From Ancylobacter oerskovii (GTDB lineage: Bacteria > Pseudomonadota > Alphaproteobacteria > Rhizobiales > Xanthobacteraceae), in the NCBI RefSeq assembly GCF_018390555.1, contig NZ_JAHBGB010000002.1, positions 806,001-870,000 on the forward strand: a stretch of 64,000 bases of DNA. The letters run 5' to 3'. Position numbers and translations under genes: made by a program. Every line of letters begins with the position of its first letter. Within the stretch, counting starts at the first letter, position 1. The notes under the pieces are model-generated. The model did not search any database. It saw nothing but the letters and a program-made list of their open reading frames with translations, and was not told the DNA's origin. Shown here in pieces: positions 7,584 to 16,304 of the stretch.

Positions 7584-10500
7584 GTGAGGCAAGGCGCCCC
7601 CACCCAGGCCGGCGAGATCCCTACCGCCGCCTGGACCGCGATGAACGAAGCCGCCCGGCGCGCCGGCCTGCCGCTGGACGAGTGGCTGCACCAGCGCCTG
7701 CTCGGGCATCTCGGCCGCGACGAGCGCGGCGGAGCGGTCGGCGATATCGCCGATCTGCGCCGCCGCATCCGCGAGCTCACCAGCACCATGAGCCGCCTCG
7801 CGACGCCGCCGGATCCGGCCGGCGCGGTCGCCGCCGCCAGTTCGCGCGTCGAGGTCGCCCTCGACGACATCCGCTCGCAGCTCGATGCGCTGGTGGGCGA
7901 TCCGCGGGCGCGCCTGCGCCCCGCCCTTTCCGCTTCCGCCGCGCCGTCGGCTCCGCCGCGCACCGCCGCGCCGCGCGAGGCCGCCACGCCCAGCGTCGCC
8001 AGCATCGAGGCCGCCGTCGCCGAGATCGCCGCCCGCCAGCGCGAGCTGGACGTCGCGCCGGCCGCCGAACGCGCCGCCGCCTCCCGATCCGCCGGGAAGC
8101 CCATGGCCGAGCGGGCCACGGCCCCCCGGCCGGGCCCGACGGCGACACCCGCTGCGGCGTCGCCTCCCGCCGATCCCGCCCCCTTTTTCACCGCCGCCCT
8201 CGACACGCTGCGCGGCGACCTCGCCGGCCTGCGCGCCGCGCTCGGCGCGATAGCCCCGCGCCAGGCGGTGGACGAGCTTCAGCGCACCGTCACCCGGCTG
8301 GCCGCGCGGGTGGAGGCTTCCGGCCTGCGCGACAAGGAGCTGTGCGCCACCCTGACGGCGCTGCGCGACATGATCGCCGCGCTGCGCCTGCCCGATTATC
8401 CCGCGGTGATGCAGGGCCGCCTCGACGCCCTGTCCCGCAAGCTCGATCTTCTCGCCGCCAAGCAGGTGGACGGCGCCGCCATCGCCCGCCTGCAGGCGCA
8501 GCTCGGCGAGATCCGCGGCGTCATCGGCCGCGCCCTGTCCAACGATACCGTGCGCCAGCTGGTCGAGCAGGTGACGCTGCTGGTCGGCCGCGTCAGCCGC
8601 GAGGCCGGCAGCCAGGAAGGCGCGCTCCGCCTCGCGCTGGTCGGCATCGAGGAGCGCCTCGGCCAGCTCGCCGCCCGCATCGAGGCCCAGGCGGCCCGGC
8701 CGGCGGAGGTCGATCTCGGCGGCGTCTATCGCCGCATCGACGATCTCAGGGAGAACATCGCCGAGAATTTTTCGGCGCTCCGCCGCGAGACGCCGCCGGG
8801 CATGGAGAAGCTGCTGCAGGGCCTCGACGCCCGCTTCGAGCGGTTCGGGCGCCAGGAGCGCCCCGGCGCCGCCACGACGCCAGCGCCCGACACCGCCGCC
8901 TTCGAGACGCTCGGCCGCCAGATCGCCACGCTGGCCGACCGGCTGGAGGCGCAGAACGCCCAGCCGAACCGGCTCGCCGGCATCGAGCGGGCGCTGAACG
9001 ACCTGTTCATCCAGATGGAGGAAACCCGCGCCACGCTGGTGAGCGTTCCGCCGCCGCGCGCGCCCTCCGAGCCGACGCCCCCCGAGCCGACGCCCCCCGC
9101 GCCCTCCGGCCCGGCACCGGCGCCCGCCGCCGCGCCGACGGCCCCCGCGCCGACGGCCGCCATGGCGACGGCATCACCCGCGCCGCTGGCCGGGACAGCT
9201 CCCGCCGCCACAACGCCGGAGGCATCGGACCTCGCCGAAACCGCCGGTACGGTCGTGGCGGCAGGCTCCTCCCCCACCCCCTCCGCCCCGGCGGCGCCGC
9301 TGGTGACGCCGCCGCCGCGCGAGCCGTTCGTCGCCGAGGCCCCGGACGGCACGCCGGAAGCGCCGGCCGACGCCGCGGATCGCGAAAACCCGGAAGCCGG
9401 CGGCGGCGGCCCGGCCCGCATCGATTTCATCGCCCAGGCCCGCCGCGCCGCGCGCGGCCTCGCGCACCCCGCCTCGCCCGGCAGCCCGGCCACGGGTCCG
9501 GGGGCGGCTCACGTCGCGACGAAGGGACCGGCGCGCGGCGCCGTGGGAAGCGCCCTCAGGGGCGCCCTGCCCGGCCTGCCGCTGGGCCCCCGCATCGCCG
9601 AAGGACGCGGCAGCCGCGCCCGCTCCACCCGCTGGCTGGCCCGCTTGCGGGCGATGTTCCTGGTCGGCATTTGCGGCTCGGCGCTGGCCTTCGCCTCCTG
9701 GCACCTGCTCAGCGGCATGAAGGAAGGTCGCCTGCGCGCCAGCGCCCCCGCCGCCACCTCCACTGCCCGCTCGCTGCCGGCCGAGCCGACCCCCGACGAC
9801 ATCACCGGCTCGGTATCGCCGCGTCCCGCCGCCCCGCCTGCCACGCCAGAAGCGCCGGCCGGCCCGGAGTTGCCCGCCCTGCCGGCGCCGCCAGCCCCGC
9901 TGCCGGGCTCCTCCAGCCTCGACCTACCCTTGGGCGACCTACCCTTGGGCGACCTGCCGGGCGCCATCGGCAGCCAGGGGCTGCGGGTGGCGGCGCAGGG
10001 CGGCGATCCGGCCGCCGCCTATGAGGTCGCCCATCGCTTCCTGGAAGGCGACGGCATTCCGCCCAGCACGCCGCGCGCGGTGCAGTGGTTCGGCTTCGCC
10101 GCCGCGCATGGCTCGATTCCCGCCGCCTACCGGCTCGGCGCGCTCTACGAGAAGGGCACCGAAGGCCTGCCGCGCGACCTCGCCCGCGCCCGCGCCTTCT
10201 ACGAGGCCGCCGCCGGCGGCGGCAATGTGCGGGCCATGCATAATCTCGGCGTGCTGCTCGCCGATGGCACGACGCCGGATTATGCCGGCGCCGCGGTGTG
10301 GTTCCAGAAGGCCGCCGGCTATGGCGTGCGCGACAGCCAGTACAATCTCGGCGTGCTGTATGCGCGCGGCTACGGCGTCGAGGCCGACCAAGTACAGGCG
10401 TGGCGCTGGTTCGCGCTCGCCGCCCAGCGCGGCGACCAGGAAGCGGGGCTCAAGCGCGACGAGATCGCCGCGCGCCTCGATGCCGACACCCTCGCCACCG

Positions 10501-10616
10501 CCCGCAAGGCGCTGCAGCTCTGGACGCCGGCGGTGGTCGACGCCAAGGCCAATAGCGGCTCCGGCCTGCCGGAGCTCGATCTCGCCCCGGCGCGCAAGAC
10601 CGCCTCGCGCAGTTAA
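7584..10616 (+). CDS. PodJ-like polarity protein: coiled coil, one membrane helix, Sel1 repeats
   Basis: A 1010-residue protein. The first ~480 residues are a long Ala/Arg-rich coiled-coil region (for example LGEIRGVIGRALSNDTVRQL), then a Pro/Ala-rich linker (about 490-680), a single transmembrane helix near 685-709 (MFLVGICGSALAFASWHLL) and at least four Sel1/TPR-like repeats at about 800-965 (YRLGALYEKG, MHNLGVLLADG, QYNLGVLYARGYG). A cytoplasmic coiled coil, one membrane pass and periplasmic Sel1 repeats is the PodJ localisation-factor layout; the PodJ C-terminal peptidoglycan-binding domain is not evident. The GTG start at 7584 has GGAG 7 bases upstream. The stop falls in a small tandem repeat (10600-10662). 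Confidence 0.75.
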   Translation: MRQGAPTQAGEIPTAAWTAMNEAARRAGLPLDEWLHQRLLGHLGRDERGGAVGDIADLRRRIRELTSTMSRLATPPDPAGAVAAASSRVEVALDDIRSQLDALVGDPRARLRPALSASAAPSAPPRTAAPREAATPSVASIEAAVAEIAARQRELDVAPAAERAAASRSAGKPMAERATAPRPGPTATPAAASPPADPAPFFTAALDTLRGDLAGLRAALGAIAPRQAVDELQRTVTRLAARVEASGLRDKELCATLTALRDMIAALRLPDYPAVMQGRLDALSRKLDLLAAKQVDGAAIARLQAQLGEIRGVIGRALSNDTVRQLVEQVTLLVGRVSREAGSQEGALRLALVGIEERLGQLAARIEAQAARPAEVDLGGVYRRIDDLRENIAENFSALRRETPPGMEKLLQGLDARFERFGRQERPGAATTPAPDTAAFETLGRQIATLADRLEAQNAQPNRLAGIERALNDLFIQMEETRATLVSVPPPRAPSEPTPPEPTPPAPSGPAPAPAAAPTAPAPTAAMATASPAPLAGTAPAATTPEASDLAETAGTVVAAGSSPTPSAPAAPLVTPPPREPFVAEAPDGTPEAPADAADRENPEAGGGGPARIDFIAQARRAARGLAHPASPGSPATGPGAAHVATKGPARGAVGSALRGALPGLPLGPRIAEGRGSRARSTRWLARLRAMFLVGICGSALAFASWHLLSGMKEGRLRASAPAATSTARSLPAEPTPDDITGSVSPRPAAPPATPEAPAGPELPALPAPPAPLPGSSSLDLPLGDLPLGDLPGAIGSQGLRVAAQGGDPAAAYEVAHRFLEGDGIPPSTPRAVQWFGFAAAHGSIPAAYRLGALYEKGTEGLPRDLARARAFYEAAAGGGNVRAMHNLGVLLADGTTPDYAGAAVWFQKAAGYGVRDSQYNLGVLYARGYGVEADQVQAWRWFALAAQRGDQEAGLKRDEIAARLDADTLATARKALQLWTPAVVDAKANSGSGLPELDLAPARKTASRS

Positions 10617-10662
10617 ACGGTCCGCCTCGCGCAGTTGACGGTCCGCCTCGCGCAGCTGAAGC
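10600..10662. repeat. Three tandem ~21-bp repeats spanning a stop codon
   Basis: Units starting CCGCCTCGCGCAG at 10600, 10622 and 10643. The TAA stop of the PodJ-like gene lies in the first unit, so repeat-number change would not alter the protein unless frame or stop changed. Confidence 0.8.
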
Positions 10663-10677
10663 ACCGCCGCCGGACGC

Positions 10678-11409
10678 TCAGCGATCCGGCACGCACATAT
10701 GGTGGGCGATGCGGTAGGTGCGCGCGCCGCCGATCAGATGCGCCTCGAAGGACATGGCGAACAGCCCGGACAGCGCCCGATCGCGCACATTGAGGCCCCC
10801 CGCATAGGCGCCGAGCGCCGGCATGACGAGGCGCGCGCCGTCGGTGGCGAAGCAGCGCCGGCGCACCGAGCGCCCGCGCCGCACGATCCGCGCCACCGGA
10901 TGCAGATGCCCGGCGATCTCCCCCGCCGCCGGCCCCGCGCCCGGCTCATGCCGCAGGACCAGCCCGCCGGTGCGGAGCTCCGGCAGATGCGTGCCGCCGA
11001 GCTCGGGCACCGCGTCGGGATCGTGGTTGCCGGCGACCCACACCATCTCCCGCCCGCGCGCGATCCCCGCCAGCAGCTCCCGCTCCACCGGCCCCAGTCG
11101 GGTGCCGGCGCGGCGGTCATGCAGCGTGTCGCCGAGCGCGAGCACGATGCGCGGCCGCCACCGCTCCACCATGTCCGCCAGCAGCATGAGGGTGGAGCGG
11201 CTGTCATAGGGCGGCAGGGCGATGCCGCGGGCGGCGAAGGAGGAGCCCTTTTCGAGGTGGAGATCGGCGACGATCAGCATCCGCTCGGCCGGCCAGAACA
11301 GCCCGCCGGCCGGATCCAGCCGCAATTCGATGCCGGCGAGCACCGCCAGCCCGGCCGGACCGGACAATTCGGCCGGATCATACACCTCACCGCACGCGGA
11401 AATCGCCAC
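10678..11409 (-). CDS. pdeM: Ligase-associated phosphoesterase PdeM
   Basis: A 243-residue calcineurin-like metallophosphoesterase. Metal-binding motifs in order: DLHLEKG (near 49), GDTLHD (near 93), GNHDPD (near 126) and GHLHPV (near 166). This is the phosphoesterase of the ligase-associated DNA damage response set, whose other members (DEXH helicase, exonuclease, ATP-dependent ligase) are all within the next 7 kb. Its start overlaps the helicase stop by 23 bases on the same strand, so the two are probably translationally coupled. The exact nucleic acid substrate in vivo is unknown. Confidence 0.9.
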   Translation of the reverse strand: MAISACGEVYDPAELSGPAGLAVLAGIELRLDPAGGLFWPAERMLIVADLHLEKGSSFAARGIALPPYDSRSTLMLLADMVERWRPRIVLALGDTLHDRRAGTRLGPVERELLAGIARGREMVWVAGNHDPDAVPELGGTHLPELRTGGLVLRHEPGAGPAAGEIAGHLHPVARIVRRGRSVRRRCFATDGARLVMPALGAYAGGLNVRDRALSGLFAMSFEAHLIGGARTYRIAHHMCVPDR

Positions 11410-13912
11410 GCATCGCCTCCTCGACCAGTTCGTCCTCCGCCTCGGCGAGGAGGGCGTCCGCCGCCTCGCCGCCGACCATCTCGCGGCCGATCTCCAGCAT
11501 CACCGGCACCGCCAGCGGCGACACCCGCTCCAGCGCGACATGATCGATTCGCCCGCGGATGCGCGTCAGCATGCCCGAGAGGCGCCGCAGGTCCATCAGC
11601 CCGGTGGCGGCGTCCTGCCGGGCGGCCCGCAAGAGCACATGGTCGGGCTCGTGGGAGCGCAGCACGTCATAGACGAGGTCGGTCGACATCGTCACCTGCC
11701 GCGAATTCTTCTCCTTGCCGGGGAAGCGCCGCTCGATCAGCCCGGCGATGATGGCGCATTGGCGGAAGGTGCGCTTCATCAGTGCGGCCTCGGCGAGCCA
11801 GGCCTCGAGATCGTCGCCGAGCATGTCGGCGTCGAACAGCACGCCGAGGTCGAGCCGCCCCTGCCCGATCGCCAAGGAGAGATCGGAAACCGCATAGATC
11901 GCAAGGGCATAGTCGTTGGCGACGAAGCCCAGCGGACGCAGCCGGGCCCGCTCCAGCCGTCGCGTCAGCAGCATGCCGAGCGTCTGGTGGGCGAGCCGCC
12001 CCTCGAAGGGATAGGCGACGAGATAATGCCGCCCGCCGCGCGGAAAGGTCTCGACGAGCAGGTCCTCGCGGCCCGGCATCCGCGAGCGCCGGCGCTGGAT
12101 CTCCAGCCAGTCGCGGACCTGTGCCGGCAGGCTCTTCCAGCGCGCCGGGTCGGCCAGCATGGCCCGCACGCCGGCGGCGAGGAAGGTGGAGAGCGGAAAC
12201 TTGCCGCCCTCATAGGAGGGCACCTTGGGCTCCCGAGCGGTGGAGCGCACCACCAGCACCGTGTCCTCGACAATGGCGCGGTATTCGAGGATTTCGCCTG
12301 CGAAAACAAAGGTATCGCCGGGGCTCATCGTCTCGACGAAATACTCCTCCACCTCGCCGAGCACCCGCCCGCCATAGCGGGCCGGCGACTTCCCCTTGCC
12401 GCCGACAAGGCGCACCTTCAGCATGGTCGCCTCGACGATGGTGCCGACATTCAGCCGGTATTGCTGCGCCACCATCGGGTTGGCCACCCGCCAGCGTCCG
12501 TCCTTCATCTGGCGGATGCGGGCGAAGCGCTCATAGGCGCGCAGCGCGTAGCCCCCCGTCGCATCGAAGGCCAGAACGTCGTCGAAATCCTTGCGCGGCA
12601 AGGCGGCATAGGGCTCGGCCGAGCGGACCTCCTCATAGAGCGCGTCGGCGTCGAACGGCCCGGCGCAGGCCATGCCGAGTACGTGCTGGGCAAGCACGTC
12701 GAGCGCGCCGGAGCGTTCCACCGCCGCGTCCTGCGCCCCGGCGCGCACCGCCTCCATGGCGGCGCGGCATTCCAGCACCTCGAAGCGGTTGGCCGGCACC
12801 AGCACGGCGCGCGAGGGCTCGTCGAGCCGATGGTTGGCGCGCCCGATCCGCTGCATCAGCCGCGAGGACCCCTTGGGCGCCCCGACATTCACCACGAGGT
12901 CCACCGCCCCCCAGTCGATGCCGAGGTCGAGCGAGGAGGTGCACACCACCGCCTTCAGCCGTCCCTCGCCCATCGCCGCCTCGACGCGCCGACGCTGCGC
13001 GACGTCGAGCGAACCGTGATGCAGGGCGATGGGGAAGTTCAACTCGTTGATATGCCACAGTTCCTGGAACAGCAGCTCCGCCTGCATGCGGGTGTTCACG
13101 AACACCAGCGTCGTGGTGTTGGCGGCGATCAGCGTGTAGATTTCGCTCAGGGAATGCTTGGCCGTATGCCCGGCCCAGGGCACATGGGCGGCACTGTCGA
13201 GCATGGACAGTTCCGGCGCCGCCCCCGCCTCGGCGATGACGAGGTCGCCCATTTCGAGCTCCCCTCTTTGCGGCACGAGCCAACGGCGCAGCGTGTCGGG
13301 ATCGGCCACCGTCGCCGACAGGCCGACCGTCTGCGCCTCAGGTGCCAGCGCCCGGATGCGGGCGAGGCCGAGCGAGAGCAGGTCGCCGCGCTTGGAGCCG
13401 GCGAGCGCGTGCAGTTCGTCGAGCACGATGCGCCGGAGGTCGCCGAACAGGTGCGGCGCGTCGGCGGAAGCGAGCAGCAGCGCGATCTGCTCGGGCGTGG
13501 TGAGCAATATGTCCGGCGGGTCGCGGCGCTGGCGCTGGCGCCGCGAGGCCGGGGTGTCGCCGGTGCGGGTCTCCACGCGGATCGGCAGCGCCATCTCCGC
13601 GGCCGGCCGCTCCAGATTGCGGGCGACATCCACCGCCAGCGCCTTCAGCGGCGAGATGTAGAGCGTGTGCAGGCCGGGTGGGCGCACGCTGTTGCGCTTT
13701 CTCGGCCGCTCGGCGAGTTCCACCAGCGTCGGCAGGAAGCCGGCCAGCGTCTTGCCGGCGCCGGTCGGGGCGATCAGCAGCGTCGAGCGCCCCTGCCGGG
13801 CGTGCTCCAGCAAGGCGAGCTGATGCGCGCGCGGCGCCCAGCCGCGGCCGGCGAACCAGCTGCGGAACGGCTCGGGCAGGTCGCCGCCATGGAGAGGGTT
13901 GGGTGTCGTCAC
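11387..13912 (-). CDS. Ligase-associated Lhr-like DEXH-box helicase
   Basis: An 841-residue superfamily 2 helicase. Walker A is APTGAGKTLAGFL (about 45-52) and the DEXH box is VLDELHAL (about 162-168). Motif III is LSATVADP, motif IV-V is LVFVNTRMQAE and the helicase C-terminal domain has GAPKGSSRLMQRIGRANH. The C-terminal ~350 residues form the Lhr winged-helix and DUF-type core. It belongs to the short Lhr branch found next to an ATP-dependent ligase, PdeM and a beta-lactamase-fold exonuclease. I use GTG 13912 as start, because no better start lies before LHGGDLPEPFRSW; the nearest GGAGG is 16 bases away. Translation probably continues into pdeM. Confidence 0.88.
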   Translation of the reverse strand: MTTPNPLHGGDLPEPFRSWFAGRGWAPRAHQLALLEHARQGRSTLLIAPTGAGKTLAGFLPTLVELAERPRKRNSVRPPGLHTLYISPLKALAVDVARNLERPAAEMALPIRVETRTGDTPASRRQRQRRDPPDILLTTPEQIALLLASADAPHLFGDLRRIVLDELHALAGSKRGDLLSLGLARIRALAPEAQTVGLSATVADPDTLRRWLVPQRGELEMGDLVIAEAGAAPELSMLDSAAHVPWAGHTAKHSLSEIYTLIAANTTTLVFVNTRMQAELLFQELWHINELNFPIALHHGSLDVAQRRRVEAAMGEGRLKAVVCTSSLDLGIDWGAVDLVVNVGAPKGSSRLMQRIGRANHRLDEPSRAVLVPANRFEVLECRAAMEAVRAGAQDAAVERSGALDVLAQHVLGMACAGPFDADALYEEVRSAEPYAALPRKDFDDVLAFDATGGYALRAYERFARIRQMKDGRWRVANPMVAQQYRLNVGTIVEATMLKVRLVGGKGKSPARYGGRVLGEVEEYFVETMSPGDTFVFAGEILEYRAIVEDTVLVVRSTAREPKVPSYEGGKFPLSTFLAAGVRAMLADPARWKSLPAQVRDWLEIQRRRSRMPGREDLLVETFPRGGRHYLVAYPFEGRLAHQTLGMLLTRRLERARLRPLGFVANDYALAIYAVSDLSLAIGQGRLDLGVLFDADMLGDDLEAWLAEAALMKRTFRQCAIIAGLIERRFPGKEKNSRQVTMSTDLVYDVLRSHEPDHVLLRAARQDAATGLMDLRRLSGMLTRIRGRIDHVALERVSPLAVPVMLEIGREMVGGEAADALLAEAEDELVEEAMRGDFRVR

Positions 13913-14038
13913 GCGCGTGAAGCTAACGCCTCCGGCGCAAAAAGCGAGGGTAAAACGGGAACAACTTTCGTTTTCCCGCACACCGCTGCCACGGCTTGGG
14001 GCGCCGTCCTCCCCCAAGCCCGGCGAAAAGGCATGGAT

Positions 14039-14125
14039 GGCCGGACCAAGTCCGGCCATGGCGTGGCATGGGTGAAAAAGGCGCCGGGAAGCTGTACCCG
14101 TCATGCCCGAGCTTGGCCCGGGCAT
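14039..14125. repeat. Pair of palindromic intergenic repeats
   Basis: GGCCGGAC-CAA-GTCCGGCC (14039-14057) and the imperfect palindrome ATGCCCGAGC-TTG-GCCCGGGCAT (14103-14125). Both resemble short dispersed palindromes common in Rhizobiales genomes. They lie in the 272-base gap between the methyltransferase stop and the helicase start. The same gap shows no gene. Confidence 0.65.
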
Positions 14126-14184
14126 CCATGTCTTCGGCCGGGAACAAGCCTGCGTCGACGGAGACGGCGAAACCGGCCGCCGCC

Positions 14185-15114
14185 TTAACCCTCCCGCATC
14201 GCCGCGACCACCAGCCCCGGCACCGGCACGCCCTTTTCGGTACGGGTGGAGGCGGTGTCGCAGGAGAGCAGCGCCAGCCCCGCCGCCTCCAGCGCCTGCC
14301 GCACATAGTCCTCCGCATGGGCGTAGCGCAGCGTGTCGCGCAGCAGAATGCCGTCGCCCGCATGCGTTTCGGCGGTGAAGGCGAGAAGCCCGCCGCCCTC
14401 CAGCACCCGCCGGCTCTCGGCGAGCACCGGGCCGAGATCGCCCAGATAGCAGAAGGCGTCGCCGGCGAAGACGAGGTCCGCCTCGCGGGCCGGCAGCGCC
14501 GCGAGATACTCCACCATGTCGCCGGCCACCAGCCGGTCGTAGAGGCCGCGTTCCCGGGCGAGCGCGATCATGTTGGGCGAGAGGTCCACCCCGTCCATGC
14601 CCCCGACATGATCGGCGAGACGCACCCCCACCAGCCCCGTTCCGCAGCCGAGATCATGCGCACGCGCAAAGGCGAAGGATCGCCCGAGCCCCGCGCAGGC
14701 CGCCGCCAGCGCGCCGTGGATCAGCTCCGGCCCGCGATAATCGAGCCGCTCCAGCGCCTGGTCGAAGCGCCCCGCATATTGGTCGAACAGGGTGCGGACA
14801 TAGGCGGCGCTCATCTCGGGCGGCTCCTCCCGGCCGAGGCGGGCGAGACGCAGCGCGACGCCGAGCCGGTCCTGCGGGTCGAGCGTCCGGGCGCGGGCAT
14901 AGGCGTCGCCCGCCCCCGCGGCATCGCCCAGCGCCTCGCGGGCTTCGCCGAGCAGGAACCAGCCGGGCAGGAACCCCGGCGCACGCAGCGTCACCTCGTC
15001 GAGCAGCGCCGCGGCGTCGGCGGCGTTGCCTTCCGCCAGCAGCGCGCGCGCCCAGTCGACGCGGCGATCGAGGGTGGGATCGCCGGACGAAAGCAGAAGC
15101 GGGGCGCCAGCCAT
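14185..15114 (-). CDS. TPR-containing SAM-dependent methyltransferase
   Basis: A 309-residue protein. Residues ~10-95 carry TPR-like helices (ARALLAEGNAADAAALLDE, GDAYARARTLDPQD). The rest is a class I Rossmann methyltransferase with motif I DLGCGTGLVGVRLAD (about 152), the acidic end of strand 2 GVDLSPNMIALAR and ADLVFAGDAFCYLGDL. Such proteins are often annotated as predicted TPR-repeat methyltransferases; a substrate cannot be named. It sits exactly between the two arms of the ligase-associated repair island, in the same direction as the helicase and pdeM and divergent from the exonuclease, which makes a role in that pathway possible but unproven. The Shine-Dalgarno region before ATG 15114 is weak. 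Confidence 0.8.
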   Translation of the reverse strand: MAGAPLLLSSGDPTLDRRVDWARALLAEGNAADAAALLDEVTLRAPGFLPGWFLLGEAREALGDAAGAGDAYARARTLDPQDRLGVALRLARLGREEPPEMSAAYVRTLFDQYAGRFDQALERLDYRGPELIHGALAAACAGLGRSFAFARAHDLGCGTGLVGVRLADHVGGMDGVDLSPNMIALARERGLYDRLVAGDMVEYLAALPAREADLVFAGDAFCYLGDLGPVLAESRRVLEGGGLLAFTAETHAGDGILLRDTLRYAHAEDYVRQALEAAGLALLSCDTASTRTEKGVPVPGLVVAAMREG

Positions 15115-15206
15115 GGGAGGTCTCTGTAGCCGACATCGCGGCAAATCGCGGGGCGACGCCCTATATCCTCCCTCGACCCGCTTGATAAGAGAGTTTCGCA
15201 AGGCCC

Positions 15207-16304
15207 ATGGCATCTCCCACGCGTTCCACGATGCGCCCGGAAGAGCTGCTGCGCTCGACGCCGCAGGGCCTCTATTCGCCCGCCGGCGATTTCTTCATCG
15301 ATCCGATGCGGCCGGTCCCGCGCGCGCTGGTCACGCACGGCCATTCCGATCATGCCCGCGCCGGCCATGGCGCGGTGCTGGCGACGCGCCAGACGCTCGA
15401 CATCATGGCGATCCGCTATGGCGAGGGCTTCGCCGGGCGCACGCAGGCCATCGCCTATGGCGAGAGCGTCGAGGTCAACGGCGTGAAGGTCGCCTTCTTC
15501 CCGGCCGGGCACATCCTCGGCTCGGCGCAGATCCGCGTCGAAAAGGACGGCTGCCGCATCGTCGCCTCCGGCGACTACAAGCCCGGCCGCGATCCCACCT
15601 GCGCGCCCTTCGAGCCGGTCTCCTGCGACGTGCTCATCTCCGAGGCCACGTTCGGCCTGCCGGTGTTCCGCCATCCCGATCCGACGGAGGAGATGGGCAA
15701 GCTCATCGCCTCGCTCGCCCTGTTCCCTGAGCGCACCCACATCGTCGGCGCCTATGCGCTCGGCAAGGCGCAGCGGGTGATCGCGCTGCTGCGCGCCGCC
15801 GGCCACGACAGGCCGATCCTGCTGCATGGCGCCATGGAGCGTCTCACCGCCTATTACGAAGCCCAGGGCGTCGCGCTCGGCCCGGTGAAGCTCGCCCGCG
15901 AGGCGGCGGCGGACGAGCTTCCCGGCGCCGTCGTCATCGCCCCGCCGGGCTCGCTCGCCGAGGTGTGGTCGCGGCGCTTCGCCGATCCGGTGACCGCCTT
16001 CGCCTCCGGCTGGATGCGCATCCGCGCCCGCGCCCGCCAGCATGGCGTCGAGCTGCCGCTGGTCATCTCCGACCACGCCGATTGGGACGATCTGCAGCAC
16101 GCCATCCTCGCCACCGGCTGCAATGAGTTGTGGGTGACGCACGGCCAGGAGGACGCCCTGGTGCATTGGGCGGGACAGGCCGGGCTGGCCGCCCGCCCGC
16201 TGCACCTCGTCGGCTATGGCGAGGAGGAGGAGGCGGAGAGCGGTGGCACCCCGGCCACGGACAAGGAGAACACGGCATCGCCCGGGGAGGCCCCCGCGTC
16301 GTGA
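15207..16304 (+). CDS. Ligase-associated DNA exonuclease, metallo-beta-lactamase fold
   Basis: A 365-residue beta-lactamase-fold nuclease related to the CPSF/SNM1 group. The metal motif THGHSDHA (HxHxDH, about 44-51) is followed by PAGHILGSAQI, ASGDYKPG (the conserved Asp), SEATFGLP, GAYALGKAQRV and, near the end, SDHADWDD and LWVTHGQ with further metal or active-site histidines. This is the exonuclease member of the ligase-associated DNA damage response set. ATG 15207 is used; ATG 15231 is an alternative. Its last four bases overlap the ligase GTG start (GTGA), so exonuclease and ligase are translationally coupled. Confidence 0.9.
   Translation: MASPTRSTMRPEELLRSTPQGLYSPAGDFFIDPMRPVPRALVTHGHSDHARAGHGAVLATRQTLDIMAIRYGEGFAGRTQAIAYGESVEVNGVKVAFFPAGHILGSAQIRVEKDGCRIVASGDYKPGRDPTCAPFEPVSCDVLISEATFGLPVFRHPDPTEEMGKLIASLALFPERTHIVGAYALGKAQRVIALLRAAGHDRPILLHGAMERLTAYYEAQGVALGPVKLAREAAADELPGAVVIAPPGSLAEVWSRRFADPVTAFASGWMRIRARARQHGVELPLVISDHADWDDLQHAILATGCNELWVTHGQEDALVHWAGQAGLAARPLHLVGYGEEEEAESGGTPATDKENTASPGEAPAS

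Noticed and set aside
11222..14188. A ~988-codon plus-strand frame opposite the ligase-associated helicase
   Set aside because: It mirrors the helicase gene exactly, and its translation shows no domain. The helicase motifs on the minus strand are intact.
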